Shown: one piece after another, positions 17,892 to 26,738 of the stretch | How the letters are laid out: each line of letters begins with the position of its first letter | How positions within the stretch are numbered: the first letter of the stretch is position 1 | NCBI GenBank assembly: GCA_009840545.1 | Contig: VXNM01000014.1 | Span: 183,197 to 247,196 of the forward strand | Source of the DNA: Gammaproteobacteria bacterium | GTDB taxonomy: Bacteria > Pseudomonadota > Gammaproteobacteria > Pseudomonadales > Azotimanducaceae | DNA length: 64,000 nucleotides | Direction: 5' to 3' | The notes under the pieces: model-generated | What the model was told of the DNA's origin: nothing | What the model saw: only the letters and a program-made list of their open reading frames with translations | Database searches by the model: none | Position numbers and translations under genes: made by a program

Positions 17892-18923
17892 TTACGACTC
17901 AGTCTCCGCCGGCACGTTCACGCCTCTTGCAGCTTCCGCCGCTAATTCAAACGAGCGCATCCTCTTTTGGTGATCGTAAATCGACGAAACGAGTATGAGT
18001 TCATCCGCTCCTGTCTCGATTACGAACTTCTGCATCGAAGCTCGAACATCTTCGACTGTTCCCACAGCAGAAGCTGCTCGTGATGACTTGACCACGTGTA
18101 GTTGTCCACGGTCAAGAGTTGACTCAAAATCTTCAACTGGAGGTGGAAGCCTTCCCGGTGTTCCAGTTCTCATTTTCAGCAGCGACTGTAACCCTGACGT
18201 CCGCAGAAAACTGGCTTCTTCCGCAGTATCAGCGACACACACATTGAAACCCAGCATCAAGTATGGTTCCTTTAATTGAGCGGATGGCTCAAATCTTTTT
18301 TTATATTCAGCAATTGCTTCATGAAGCATCTGAGGCGCAAAGTGTGAGGCAAACGAATACGGCAATCCCAGCATGGCAGCCAGTTGTGCTCCGTACAAAC
18401 TCGAACCCAAAATCCATATCGGAACTCGCGTATTGTTACCTGGATATGCCCGCACCTTTTGTCCGGGCTTTAGTGGTCCTAGGTAGTGTTGAAGTTCGAG
18501 AACGTCACGCGGAAAACCATCAATATCTCCCTGCAGGTTTCTACGAATTGCAAACGATGTTTGCTGATCCGTTCCGGGTGCCCTACCGATTCCGAGATCA
18601 ATCCTCCCTGGAAACAAAGTCTCCAACGTACCAAATTGTTCAGCGATGAGAAGAGGTGCATGATTCGGCAACATCACACCACCGGATCCAACTCGTATGG
18701 ACTCGGTTTGTTGTGCTACATGACCGATGACGACTGCAGTTGCCGAACTCGCAATTCCCGGCATATTGTGGTGTTCGGCAACCCAGTACCTGTAGAAGCC
18801 AAGACGTTCGGCTAGTTGGGCTAGATCGACAACATTACGTAACGCGGCAGACTCGTTGCTTCCCTCGACTACGGGAGCCAAATCAAGGACGGAGTACCGA
18901 ATATTTCTAGTCATTAAACGCAC
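17892..18923 (-). CDS. LLM class flavin-dependent oxidoreductase (YhbW/MsnO8 type)
   Basis: Luciferase-like monooxygenase of 343 residues. It shows the subgroup hallmarks [62 protein letters not shown]-type (here [20 protein letters not shown]) and [10 protein letters not shown]. These match the E. coli YhbW group, which binds FMN. ATG codons occur at residues 1 and 4; either start is possible. It is divergent from arsC, with about 58 bases between the two starts. It is one of five LLM genes in this window and is not closely similar to the others. Substrate unknown. Confidence 0.9.
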   Translation of the reverse strand: MRLMTRNIRYSVLDLAPVVEGSNESAALRNVVDLAQLAERLGFYRYWVAEHHNMPGIASSATAVVIGHVAQQTESIRVGSGGVMLPNHAPLLIAEQFGTLETLFPGRIDLGIGRAPGTDQQTSFAIRRNLQGDIDGFPRDVLELQHYLGPLKPGQKVRAYPGNNTRVPIWILGSSLYGAQLAAMLGLPYSFASHFAPQMLHEAIAEYKKRFEPSAQLKEPYLMLGFNVCVADTAEEASFLRTSGLQSLLKMRTGTPGRLPPPVEDFESTLDRGQLHVVKSSRAASAVGTVEDVRASMQKFVIETGADELILVSSIYDHQKRMRSFELAAEAARGVNVPAETES

Positions 18924-18981
18924 TCAGTGGTACGAGTAGAGGGAGTTTATACTTTGGCGAAATTCAAGACTCTGTAACTCA

Positions 18982-19338
18982 ATGAGCGACTTTCAAATCT
19001 ACTTCAATCCGAACTGCAGCAAGTGTCGAACCGCATTGAACGCAATACAGAACAAAGGTTTGGACCCTAATGTTGTGCGTTATCTTGAAGATCCTCTTAC
19101 AGAGGAAACACTTAGAGGGATTATCACTATCTTGTCGGATCCTATCGACGACTTAGTTCGGAAGGACCGCAACTTTGAAGCCCTAGGTCTCAATCCGGAT
19201 AACTATCGTGAAGAAGACTCGGTCGTAAGTCTGCTCTTGAAACACCCAGAACTAATGCAACGACCCGTTGTGGTTCAAAATGGACAAGCGAGAATTGTCC
19301 GCTCACAAGAGAGAATCGACGAAGTTGTAAGTGGTTAA
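18982..19338 (+). CDS. arsC: Arsenate reductase, glutaredoxin-dependent (ArsC family)
   Basis: Small thioredoxin-fold reductase of 118 residues converting arsenate to arsenite with glutathione and glutaredoxin. The N-terminal active-site motif IYFNPNCSKCRTAL contains the catalytic Cys with a second Cys two residues later. Conserved downstream features are LEDPLTEETL, the region around LVRKDRNFEALGL and the C-terminal LLKHPELMQRPVVV with arsenate-binding Arg. There are no arsB, arsR or ACR3 genes nearby, so this may be the housekeeping ArsC/YfgD-type rather than part of an ars operon. Its stop codon abuts the stop of the convergent amidohydrolase with no bases between. Confidence 0.93.
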   Translation: MSDFQIYFNPNCSKCRTALNAIQNKGLDPNVVRYLEDPLTEETLRGIITILSDPIDDLVRKDRNFEALGLNPDNYREEDSVVSLLLKHPELMQRPVVVQNGQARIVRSQERIDEVVSG

Positions 19339-21054
19339 CTAGGCAGAACCTCTCGAAGCGAGCGGTCCTCTTAACAACCGCCCGGATTGGGAGCCAGTGT
19401 GTTCGTTGGAGCTCAGGAAGACTTCGCCATTGACAATGGTTGTCTTTATTCCATGTGCGGTTTGCTTAAGGCGTTTTGCACCCGAAGGTAGATCACGTTC
19501 GACGGTCGGCATATCCGGTCCAATCGTATCCGGATCAAAAATAACAACATCTGCCGCGTAGCCTGGTTTTAGCATTCCTCGATCACGCAATCCCCAGCGC
19601 CTTGCAGTTTCTGAGGTAACCATGGAAACAGCTTGTTCAATGGTTAGTTCCTCGCGTTCCCGAACCCAATGGCTGAAGATGTGAGTCTGCAGGGAACTGT
19701 CCATGATCTGGGACACGTGTGCACCCGAATCCGAAAAAGTAACGACAGACTTAGGATGTTTCATCATTTCGATGACATCGTCCTCGTTCTCGTTGGCAAT
19801 AGGCTGTCGAAACATACACTTGAAGTCGCTTTCCAATGCCATGTCTATCATTAGTTCAACTGGACTTACACCTCGCTCTGCCGCGAGTTCGTCCATCCGT
19901 TTGGTGCCCCCGGAAGGTTCATCCATCACAAAGACCCAGTGCCAATTTGGCGGTCGCACAATGACTGACCTTTCCTTGTGTCTCTCACTTTCACTACTCG
20001 CTGACTCAACGAGTTTGGCTCGAACATCTGCACGCCTTAGTCTTGCCTTTTGTTCCTCTAGAGGCAATTGACGAATATCTCTCCACACGTTCCAGCTATC
20101 GAAGGGAGTATTGAATTCAAACGAATAGATGACATTGAGAGCTCTAGAATGCACTTGAGCAAACATTGTCCCGCCAGCCTCTTCGACTTCCTCCAGCAAA
20201 TTGAAGAAGCTTCGCCAACGATCAGGAATATGCCGGGAACTGAACATTCCCCAAGTCACCGGGCACTTCAAGTCCACAGCCAGCTCTTTGATTCGATCCT
20301 GATAATCCAATAATCGATCAAGATCGCGTCCCGTGTCTTCGGCTGCTATCTCGAAAATTCCTGCACCCGTCGCTCTCATTTGGCCGACTAAGTACTTGAC
20401 CTCGTCCCAATTCGCAATGCGACTGGATACGGGCTTGTGGTCCGACGTCTGATGATTTCGGCTCCGAGAAGTCGAGAATCCAATTGCTCCGGCCGTCATA
20501 GCTTCCTGAACTAACTCACCCATTCGTTTGAGCTCGCCCTCGGAGGGTGAATCGGTGAATGCACGATCTCCCATCACATATGTTCTTAATGCAGAATGGC
20601 CTAGGTAACCTGCGTAGTTGATTCCCTTCGGTGTTGAATCGACTGCGTTGAGGTACTCGGGAAAGCTCTCCCAATTCCAATCGATTCCTTCCAACATAGC
20701 TCCCCGAGAAATGTCTTCGGCACGTTCGAGATTGCGAAAGACATGGTCTGCTTCGGATTCCTTGCAAGGAGCTAACGTGAAACCGCAGTTTCCCATCACA
20801 ACACTGGTGACACCGTGGTAGCACGAACATGATCCGAGATCGTCCCAGAACACCTGAGCATCCATGTGCGTGTGCCCATCGACAAATCCTGGAGCTACGA
20901 TGTGCCCTTCGGCATCTATGATTTGCCTTGCTCGTCCGCAGCTGTCTCCGACTTCAACAATTCGCCCATTAGAGATCGAAACATTGGCGTGTATACGTTC
21001 ATTACCCGAGCCGTCAATTACGGTTCCGTTTTGAATCACAATGTCACAGGGCAT
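19339..21054 (-). CDS. D-aminoacylase / N-acyl-D-amino-acid deacylase family amidohydrolase
   Basis: Metal-dependent amidohydrolase of 571 residues. The N-terminal beta domain starts with CDIVIQNGTVIDGSGN. The metal motif is APGFVDGHTHMDAQVFWD, and the Cys ligand typical of D-aminoacylases is in TSVVMGNCGFTLAP. A later metal or catalytic Asp is in VTFSDSGAHVSQ. The C-terminal beta domain carries GMLKPGYAADVVIFDPDTIG. The family removes acyl groups from N-acyl-D-amino acids, though many long members like this one have unknown substrates. No signal peptide. It is convergent with arsC and begins a 620-base intergenic region. The long insertion between the barrel strands (about 270-370) is normal for the larger members. 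Confidence 0.88.
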   Translation of the reverse strand: MPCDIVIQNGTVIDGSGNERIHANVSISNGRIVEVGDSCGRARQIIDAEGHIVAPGFVDGHTHMDAQVFWDDLGSCSCYHGVTSVVMGNCGFTLAPCKESEADHVFRNLERAEDISRGAMLEGIDWNWESFPEYLNAVDSTPKGINYAGYLGHSALRTYVMGDRAFTDSPSEGELKRMGELVQEAMTAGAIGFSTSRSRNHQTSDHKPVSSRIANWDEVKYLVGQMRATGAGIFEIAAEDTGRDLDRLLDYQDRIKELAVDLKCPVTWGMFSSRHIPDRWRSFFNLLEEVEEAGGTMFAQVHSRALNVIYSFEFNTPFDSWNVWRDIRQLPLEEQKARLRRADVRAKLVESASSESERHKERSVIVRPPNWHWVFVMDEPSGGTKRMDELAAERGVSPVELMIDMALESDFKCMFRQPIANENEDDVIEMMKHPKSVVTFSDSGAHVSQIMDSSLQTHIFSHWVREREELTIEQAVSMVTSETARRWGLRDRGMLKPGYAADVVIFDPDTIGPDMPTVERDLPSGAKRLKQTAHGIKTTIVNGEVFLSSNEHTGSQSGRLLRGPLASRGSA

Positions 21055-21676
21055 ATAAATTTCTCGTCTGACGTGACGGGACGTGTCTATTGGACGAAAG
21101 CTTGTTCTTGTAAAAGTGGCGAGTCAGAATAAGGCCATTGGCACGTCGCCTGACTCCTTAGCACTCCCCTCGCTTATCCGCTCAAGAACTCCCGAATAGT
21201 GCAATTGCATTGTAAGTCGAACATTTCTTGGATTGACTACGATCACAACTGTTGTTAGTTCGAACCTTGGTCGATCGCAATAATTCGTGTGCAAAGCAAA
21301 TCGAATGACCCAACCACATATCTTGGTTGAAGTCACTGTGTATCGAAGTTCTGCATGCCTGAGCTTACACCGGAATCCCATTGAGCAATGACGCAATAGA
21401 AGTCTAGAAAAGACGACTCTTCACGACTCTGTAAGCGTTAGAGCAATGTCTCGCTTCTCAGTAAGACGGTACACTCGAGAAGTGCTGGTTTCTCACGGAT
21501 ACCGACGCTGAAATGCTCGAGAGACTATAAGCATCTCGGACTCGCACAGTCGCAACGGAAGGTCTTCAATAGAGGCCGCGAGTGTGTCAGACTCACAATC
21601 CACCTGTACTGACGACTCAAGCCAACGATCATAGGGCAACGAGTAGACTATTGACAGTGGGTTACTGGGCAGAGCT
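21055..21676. other. Intergenic region without recognisable gene
   Basis: About 620 bases between the divergent amidohydrolase and enoyl-CoA hydratase genes. Open frames are short, lack ribosome-binding sites and have Cys/His/Arg-rich random-looking products. A TTGACA box occurs at about 21651, very near the hydratase start. I see no tRNA, hairpin terminator or repeat. Confidence 0.55.
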
Positions 21677-22609
21677 ATGGACTACAACAACATCGAATAT
21701 TCAACTGACGACCGCATTGCTTTCGTCACCCTGAATCGACCTGAGAAACTCAATCCTTTGAGTCATGCGCTTCGCGGAGAGGTCTACGACGCAATGAGGC
21801 GCGCAGAAGCAGATCGGAGCGTCGGCGTGATTATCTTGCGTGCAAACGGAAGAGCTTTTTCTGCTGGCTACGATCTCGCACCAAATCTCGACGAACAAAG
21901 TGATTATGTGAGTGATCGTTCGGGCATGCCAGATACGGGTTCAACGCATCCCCAACACTATGATTGGTCAAGACATGCGTTGATGGGACATTGGCTTATT
22001 TGGGAACTGGCAAAACCGGTCATCGCTCAAATCCAAGGTTGGTGTCTCGCGGGAGGAACCGAACTTACATCAATGTGCGACATGCGTATCGTTGCCGAGG
22101 ATGCTCGAATTGGATATCCGCCAGTTCGTGCAATGGGAACAATGGACATGATGTGGGCACCGTGGTTTTTACCGCCTGTAAAAGCGCGTGAGTTTGCTTA
22201 TACCGGTGACTGGTTCACAGGTGCCGAAATGGCACAGTACGGCTGGGCCAACTACGCAATTCCAAAAGAAGACCTCGCGGAATTCACTGAGAAGTTTGCC
22301 CGCCGTCTCGGGCACATTGACAACGACCAATTGAATTACAACAAGCGGGCGGTGAATCGGCAGTACGAAATCATGGGTATCCGAACGGGGCTTATGTCTG
22401 GCACAGACGTCGAAGCGATGTCGAAACATCGACCCGCAGCCGGAGAATTTGGAAAGCGCGTCCGAGAGGAAGGTCTAAAGGCCGCGTTGGAATGGAGAGA
22501 CGGCCCGTTCGGCGATTTTCGTGCTGAGTATCAGGACAAGTATCGTGATCGCGAACTGGCTGGATCGAGCAAATCAGCGAAGCCTGGAGACAGCGACTAC
22601 AGTCGATAG
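21677..22609 (+). CDS. Enoyl-CoA hydratase/isomerase family protein (paralogue A)
   Basis: Crotonase-superfamily protein of 310 residues. Oxyanion-hole motifs are FSAGYDLAP (first backbone NH) and CLAGGTELTSMCD (second). Conserved features typical of this subgroup follow: RIVAEDARIGYPPVRAMGTM and MMWAPWFLPPVKAREFAYTG. The usual catalytic Glu pair of mitochondrial-type crotonase is not obvious, so hydratase, isomerase or hydrolase activity cannot be chosen. A second, clearly paralogous gene lies at 37692-38606; over the 68 residues around these motifs about four in five are identical by eye. It is followed 87 bases downstream by an LLM gene with its own strong ribosome-binding site. Likely part of acyl-CoA catabolism. 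Confidence 0.9.
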   Translation: MDYNNIEYSTDDRIAFVTLNRPEKLNPLSHALRGEVYDAMRRAEADRSVGVIILRANGRAFSAGYDLAPNLDEQSDYVSDRSGMPDTGSTHPQHYDWSRHALMGHWLIWELAKPVIAQIQGWCLAGGTELTSMCDMRIVAEDARIGYPPVRAMGTMDMMWAPWFLPPVKAREFAYTGDWFTGAEMAQYGWANYAIPKEDLAEFTEKFARRLGHIDNDQLNYNKRAVNRQYEIMGIRTGLMSGTDVEAMSKHRPAAGEFGKRVREEGLKAALEWRDGPFGDFRAEYQDKYRDRELAGSSKSAKPGDSDYSR

Positions 22610-22696
22610 TACTCGTGGCGGTGCTTGAGATTTGTCCACAGGCGAGAACTGTAGAGACACAGTTCACAATCAACCTTAACTAGGAGGGAGCTTGCT

Positions 22697-23515
22697 GTGA
22701 AAATTGGGCTATTTGGAATCAATTCCGGCATTTGTGCCAATCCTGAAGTCGCCAGTAGAGTCGCCCGTCACGCAGAAGCGGCAGGAATCGAGTCTGTATG
22801 GACCGGAGAACATGTGGTCCTTCCCGATCCGAGACAACCTCCCTCGCCTGCTGCCCCAGACTACGCAATGCTGCATCCGTCAACAAGCCTCGCCTTTCTA
22901 GCAGCGGTCACGGAAAGAATGAAACTGGGCACCGGAATCACTCTGATTGCTCAGAGAAATCCTCTGGTTCTGGCGAAAGAGATGGCTAGTCTGGATTACG
23001 TATCGCACGGTCGCTTGATTCTGGGAATCGGCGCAGGTTACCTGTACCAAGAGTTCGATGCCCTAGGAGTTCCGTTTCGACAACGAGGAGCTCGTACTGA
23101 CGAAGCCATACAAGTACTCAGAACTCTGTGGAATGATCCAAACCCCTCTTTCAGTGGTCGATTTTGGGATTTTCGGAATATCCAGGCAATGCCTCGACCG
23201 GTTCAAGACGGAGGACCTCCAATTGTTGTAGGAGGTACAAGTGAGGCGGCGCTCAAGAGAACCGCGGAATCTTGCCAAGGCTGGTACGGATTTGCAATGA
23301 ATGTCGAACAGACTCGAGAAGTATTGCATCGGCTCCACCAGTATCCCGGTGGATCAGATCTGGAGGTCAGCGTCACTCCATCGATGCGTCTGAATCCACA
23401 ACTCGTTCAGGAATTCGCGTCAATAGGAGTGCATCGCCTAGTGTCTTTGATTCCGAATGAAGAAATGCGCATTCTTCAACTCATTGACGACTTGGCTCCG
23501 TTGGCAGGCGAGTAG
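22697..23515 (+). CDS. LLM class oxidoreductase, TIGR03619-like (F420-dependent type)
   Basis: Luciferase-like protein of 272 residues. Starts at GTG behind AGGAGGGAGCTTGCT. It shows the group pattern EAAGIESVWTGEHVVLPD, MKLGTGITLIAQRNPLVLAK, LDYVSHGRLILGIGAGYLYQ and RPVQDGGPPIVVGGTSEAAL. This fits the TIGR03619 subfamily, whose mycobacterial members are often predicted to use coenzyme F420. Whether this organism makes F420 is not shown here, so FMN is also possible. It is convergent with the alpha/beta hydrolase only three bases away. It probably belongs with the upstream crotonase homologue. Confidence 0.9.
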   Translation: MKIGLFGINSGICANPEVASRVARHAEAAGIESVWTGEHVVLPDPRQPPSPAAPDYAMLHPSTSLAFLAAVTERMKLGTGITLIAQRNPLVLAKEMASLDYVSHGRLILGIGAGYLYQEFDALGVPFRQRGARTDEAIQVLRTLWNDPNPSFSGRFWDFRNIQAMPRPVQDGGPPIVVGGTSEAALKRTAESCQGWYGFAMNVEQTREVLHRLHQYPGGSDLEVSVTPSMRLNPQLVQEFASIGVHRLVSLIPNEEMRILQLIDDLAPLAGE

Positions 23516-23518
23516 GAT

Positions 23519-24562
23519 CTAGGGACGAGTAGTCCCTTTACAGAAGTCGGCGACGCTTCTAGCTCCCTCGTCGGCTACCATCCTGCAATCCGGAACGATG
23601 AGTTCGGTCGCATGTATAGTCCCCTTAACGACTTTGCAGTAGGCGTGAACTCCCGCCCGAAGTAGCAGGCGGAAGAAGTCAACGCCTTCGTCGCGGAGGG
23701 GATCGAACTCATTGACGCTGATGAATGTTGGGGGAAAGTCTTTCACATCTTCCTCAGTTGCGAAACTTGGCCACGCAAGTGGATTCTCATTTTCTAGCTC
23801 TTTGATTCCATATCCCATCGCGCCTCTATTGTTCGCTAGCTCAAGCAAGTAACCATTGCACTCTCTGCTGGACGGAAAGCGTTCTTGAGGCCAGCGACCC
23901 GCAATATAGGGGCAAAAGGCATATAGTCCCTGAATTAGATCTAGCGCCCCTTCTTTGGCCAGCCTCAATCCAGTTGCAAGAGTTAGATTTCCGCCACCAC
24001 TTTCACCCGAAACAATTACGTTTGAAGAGTCGATTCCTAGAATTTCGCTTGATTCGACAACCCATTTGACGCCAGAGACGCAATCATTCAATCCCGCTGG
24101 AAACGGTGCGACTTCATCGGATGAAGACGGAACCATACAGTTTCTGAAATCCACCATGGCAACCGCGACTCCGTTTCTAACCAAACGACGAGCCCATGTT
24201 CGAAACGGTGCATCGAAACACGATCCTGAACTCATTCCACCACCATGCAGATAGACGATGCATGGAATGGCTTCGTCCAACTTTGGGCGCAGGAAGAGAA
24301 TCTTTACTTCGTTGCTGTCGGGAGAAGACTTGAACTCTAATGTGGTGCTAGTTAGACCAGCTGGTACCTCAAAGTCTTCCCTATATACATTCTTCCATTG
24401 GCCTTCCATTTGCTTTCGAAATGCAATGGCTGCGGGAGAGTTGGTTTCTTCTAATAATTTCTCTCGGTTTTCAATGTCTCCTTGGTTTACAGGATCCGGC
24501 ACAGAACCAAAGAACTTTCTAATACTTGGATCGATGCGCAAGTCGTCAGTGATCTTAGACAT
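23519..24562 (-). CDS. Alpha/beta hydrolase, hormone-sensitive-lipase family
   Basis: Esterase of 347 residues. The HSL-family oxyanion motif is YLHGGGMSSGS (HGGG), the nucleophile elbow is SGESGGGNLTLATGLRL (G-x-S-x-G), a catalytic Asp is likely in NEFDPLRDEG, and the His is in VKGTIHATEL. The domain of about 80 residues before the HGGG motif is the cap. No signal peptide. It is convergent with the LLM gene and divergent from the sodC region. HSL esterases cleave short-chain esters; the substrate is not evident. The Gly after the nucleophile makes GESGGG rather than the more usual GDSAGG of this family. Confidence 0.9.
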   Translation of the reverse strand: MSKITDDLRIDPSIRKFFGSVPDPVNQGDIENREKLLEETNSPAAIAFRKQMEGQWKNVYREDFEVPAGLTSTTLEFKSSPDSNEVKILFLRPKLDEAIPCIVYLHGGGMSSGSCFDAPFRTWARRLVRNGVAVAMVDFRNCMVPSSSDEVAPFPAGLNDCVSGVKWVVESSEILGIDSSNVIVSGESGGGNLTLATGLRLAKEGALDLIQGLYAFCPYIAGRWPQERFPSSRECNGYLLELANNRGAMGYGIKELENENPLAWPSFATEEDVKDFPPTFISVNEFDPLRDEGVDFFRLLLRAGVHAYCKVVKGTIHATELIVPDCRMVADEGARSVADFCKGTTRP

Positions 24563-24816
24563 GCAAAACTGCTCCTCTCAAAGCTTCACAAATTCGAACG
24601 CGGTGTGCTTGAGGCATTGACAATTCCGCCAAAAGACTGCTCTGGTGCATCGAATGGTTCGAGATGAACCGGACTACCGTAGCGATGCACAATCGTCTTC
24701 TTCCGTTAGACCCAACTCCTAACGCTCACATTCAATTTACTAGGTTACCAATGCAGGCTAATGTATATTTTGGCTATCATTCGAATTGGATCTATCTAAT
24801 GAAGAGGGAGGTCAAT

Positions 24817-25467
24817 ATGTCAGGGCAATTGGCTACCAAGGATCAGAAGAAAACCTCACGGAGGAGGCTTGCCAATGCTAAGCGAGTACTCTCGTTCTTC
24901 TTGATTGTGGCGTTTGTTTCGATTGGTTCGTCTGTTTCAACCGAGGACACCTCTGAGCAGAAAGTGGAAATTGCGATGGCTGCACGGGCGACCTTGGCGT
25001 TCTGTGAAGACTTATCCATTGAAGTGGGTGCAGTCGAACTCGTAGAACGAGCGTCCGACGAAGGTGTGAAAATTGTAGATGTATATGTGCGCGTGGAAGG
25101 CCTTGCAGATGAAGCAGGCAAGCACGCTGTACATATTCACGAAACAGGTTCATGCGATCCTTGTGGCTCTGCAGGAGGTCACTTTGACCCAGGTCCGCAT
25201 GGTCACACAAACCCAGACGGAAATCACCCATTCCATGCGGGGGATCTTGTGAATATTGAGGTCGATGAATCGGGAAATGGCGACCTTAAGACCGTTACAA
25301 CCCGAATTACACTTTCGGAGGGCCCCTTATCCATATTTGATGATGACGGCGCGTCGCTGATCATTCACGTGGATCCCGACAGCTACTGCGAGGGTGGAGA
25401 GGAAGCAGGTTGTGCTGGCGGAGCGCGGCTTGCTTGCGGAATATTCGAAGTCCTGGAAGAGGATTAG
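24817..25467 (+). CDS. sodC: Superoxide dismutase [Cu-Zn], exported
   Basis: Periplasmic Cu/Zn superoxide dismutase of 216 residues from the ATG behind GAGGGAGGTCAAT. The frame is open for 51 codons further upstream, but that part lacks a ribosome-binding site. Residues 18-45 form a signal peptide or anchor (VLSFFLIVAFVSIGSSVS). Copper and zinc ligands appear in AVHIHETGSC, SAGGHFDPGPHGH and NHPFHAGDL, with the last Cu His in LIIHVDPDS. The C-terminal GGARLACGIFEVL is canonical. The metal loop has an extra Cys pair (CDPCGS) and the active-site region ends with a Glu/Cys-rich insert (CEGGEEAGC). It overlaps nothing, and the TauD-type gene starts 55 bases later. Confidence 0.93.
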   Translation: MSGQLATKDQKKTSRRRLANAKRVLSFFLIVAFVSIGSSVSTEDTSEQKVEIAMAARATLAFCEDLSIEVGAVELVERASDEGVKIVDVYVRVEGLADEAGKHAVHIHETGSCDPCGSAGGHFDPGPHGHTNPDGNHPFHAGDLVNIEVDESGNGDLKTVTTRITLSEGPLSIFDDDGASLIIHVDPDSYCEGGEEAGCAGGARLACGIFEVLEED

Positions 25468-25522
25468 GAATCGTTGTAGACCTCGAAGGAGTCTGGGTGG
25501 AACCCTTTTTGTCAATTCAGCG

Positions 25523-26338
25523 ATGACTGACTCTTTCCGTACAGAAAGACTCGCTCCTTCAATGGGTGTCCGCATAACCGGACTTGATCTGAATCAGGCA
25601 AACGCCGACTTGGTTGGCGAGCTGCGGGAACTCTTGAACGAACACTCGGTTGTCGCTGTGAGCAATCAAGATCTTGAAGAAGAGCCACTTCATGAATTTG
25701 GATTGCTGTGGGGAGAGACACTTTCTCATCCATCGTCTGTCGCACGCACCAACCCGCACGTTCAAGTCTTGGCAAGCAAAGATGGAGCGAAAGGACGAGG
25801 TCTCGGGGCTTGGCACTCGGACATGAGCTGGCATCCTACACCTCCTTGGATAACTATGCTTCATGCCCGGACAATACCAAGTTTTGGCGGAGACACGGGA
25901 TACTCAAACCAGAGACTTGCATTGGAAATGCTTGACTTGGCAACGAGAGATAAGCGTCGTTCGCACCGACGAGAACTACCCAGTCAAGACGATATTGAGA
26001 ATCTTCGGGCAAACCATACGGGTAAGGGATTTGGTGAGCACGTTCCTGACTCCGTACATCCTGTGATTCGGACTCACAATGAAACTGACAAACAAGCTTT
26101 GTACGTTAATCCTGAATTTACCACGCACATCGTTGACGTCAAAAACGACGAGAGCAACAGGATTTTGTGGCCGTTGTGGATTCACAGCATTTCCGAGGAG
26201 TTCGTCTATCGGCATCAATGGCTCGCTGGCGACCTGGTTATTTGGGACAACCGATCGGTTATGCACACTGCGATCCTTGATTACGAGGAACCCCGCTGGA
26301 TGACCCGAGTCGTCATTAAAGGCGATACTCCCCATTAG
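25523..26338 (+). CDS. TauD/TfdA family Fe(II)/2-oxoglutarate dioxygenase
   Basis: Non-heme iron dioxygenase of about 271 residues from ATG 25523; the frame is open further upstream inside sodC, but homologous sequence begins at this ATG (MTDSFRTERLAPSMGVRITG). The iron-binding facial triad is seen as H-x-D in GAWHSDMSWHPTPPW and the distal His in NRSVMHTAILDY, with the 2-oxoglutarate-binding Arg in RWMTRVVIKG. The N-terminal GVRITGLDLNQA and HSVVAVSNQDL are typical of taurine dioxygenase relatives. Substrates in this family range from taurine to phenoxyacetates and carnitine-like compounds. It is followed seven bases later by a small lipoprotein gene, so it may be in an operon with the two acyl-CoA dehydrogenases. 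Confidence 0.9.
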   Translation: MTDSFRTERLAPSMGVRITGLDLNQANADLVGELRELLNEHSVVAVSNQDLEEEPLHEFGLLWGETLSHPSSVARTNPHVQVLASKDGAKGRGLGAWHSDMSWHPTPPWITMLHARTIPSFGGDTGYSNQRLALEMLDLATRDKRRSHRRELPSQDDIENLRANHTGKGFGEHVPDSVHPVIRTHNETDKQALYVNPEFTTHIVDVKNDESNRILWPLWIHSISEEFVYRHQWLAGDLVIWDNRSVMHTAILDYEEPRWMTRVVIKGDTPH

Positions 26339-26345
26339 TTCTCGC

Positions 26346-26738
26346 ATGCGCTTGCCTGGGGCTTGGGTCACGGTGATCCCCATTCTGTTCGCTTGTTCAC
26401 CGAAGGAGAGTGCAGAACAAGCCGAAACTTCGTTTGCACGTAACGTCGAAAGTTGCATTTGTCGCTATCTCGACGTGGAGGAAGACAATTATTCGGGTTT
26501 AACCTATGAATTCTTTATTGACGATTGCAACGAGATCGTCCTCGAGTCAAATCCCGACCGTTATCTCGAAACGTTACGTTCTGAACCGGAGATTTCTGAA
26601 CTTCGTTGTCAGGAATACGTCCAGCCTTGGCTCGACGAAGTCGCAGAGTCACAAAACCTTCAAGACAACAATCGAAAATTGTTTGATGAACTAACAGAAG
26701 TGGAACCAGCCGAAGTGAAGGAGGCTGTAGAAGAGTAG
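26346..26738 (+). CDS. Small predicted lipoprotein of unknown function
   Basis: I do not recognise this 130-residue protein. The N-terminus MRLPGAWVTVIPILFACSPK has a hydrophobic core and a lipobox-like LFAC before a Cys, which suggests a type II signal peptide and membrane anchoring. The mature part is strongly acidic, with three more Cys (CICRYL, DDCNE, RCQEY) and helical Glu-rich ends (ELTEVEPAEVKEAVEE). Its TAG stop overlaps the GTG start of the following acyl-CoA dehydrogenase by one base, implying translational coupling. It could be a dedicated envelope protein of this catabolic operon, but no function can be assigned. Confidence 0.7.
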   Translation: MRLPGAWVTVIPILFACSPKESAEQAETSFARNVESCICRYLDVEEDNYSGLTYEFFIDDCNEIVLESNPDRYLETLRSEPEISELRCQEYVQPWLDEVAESQNLQDNNRKLFDELTEVEPAEVKEAVEE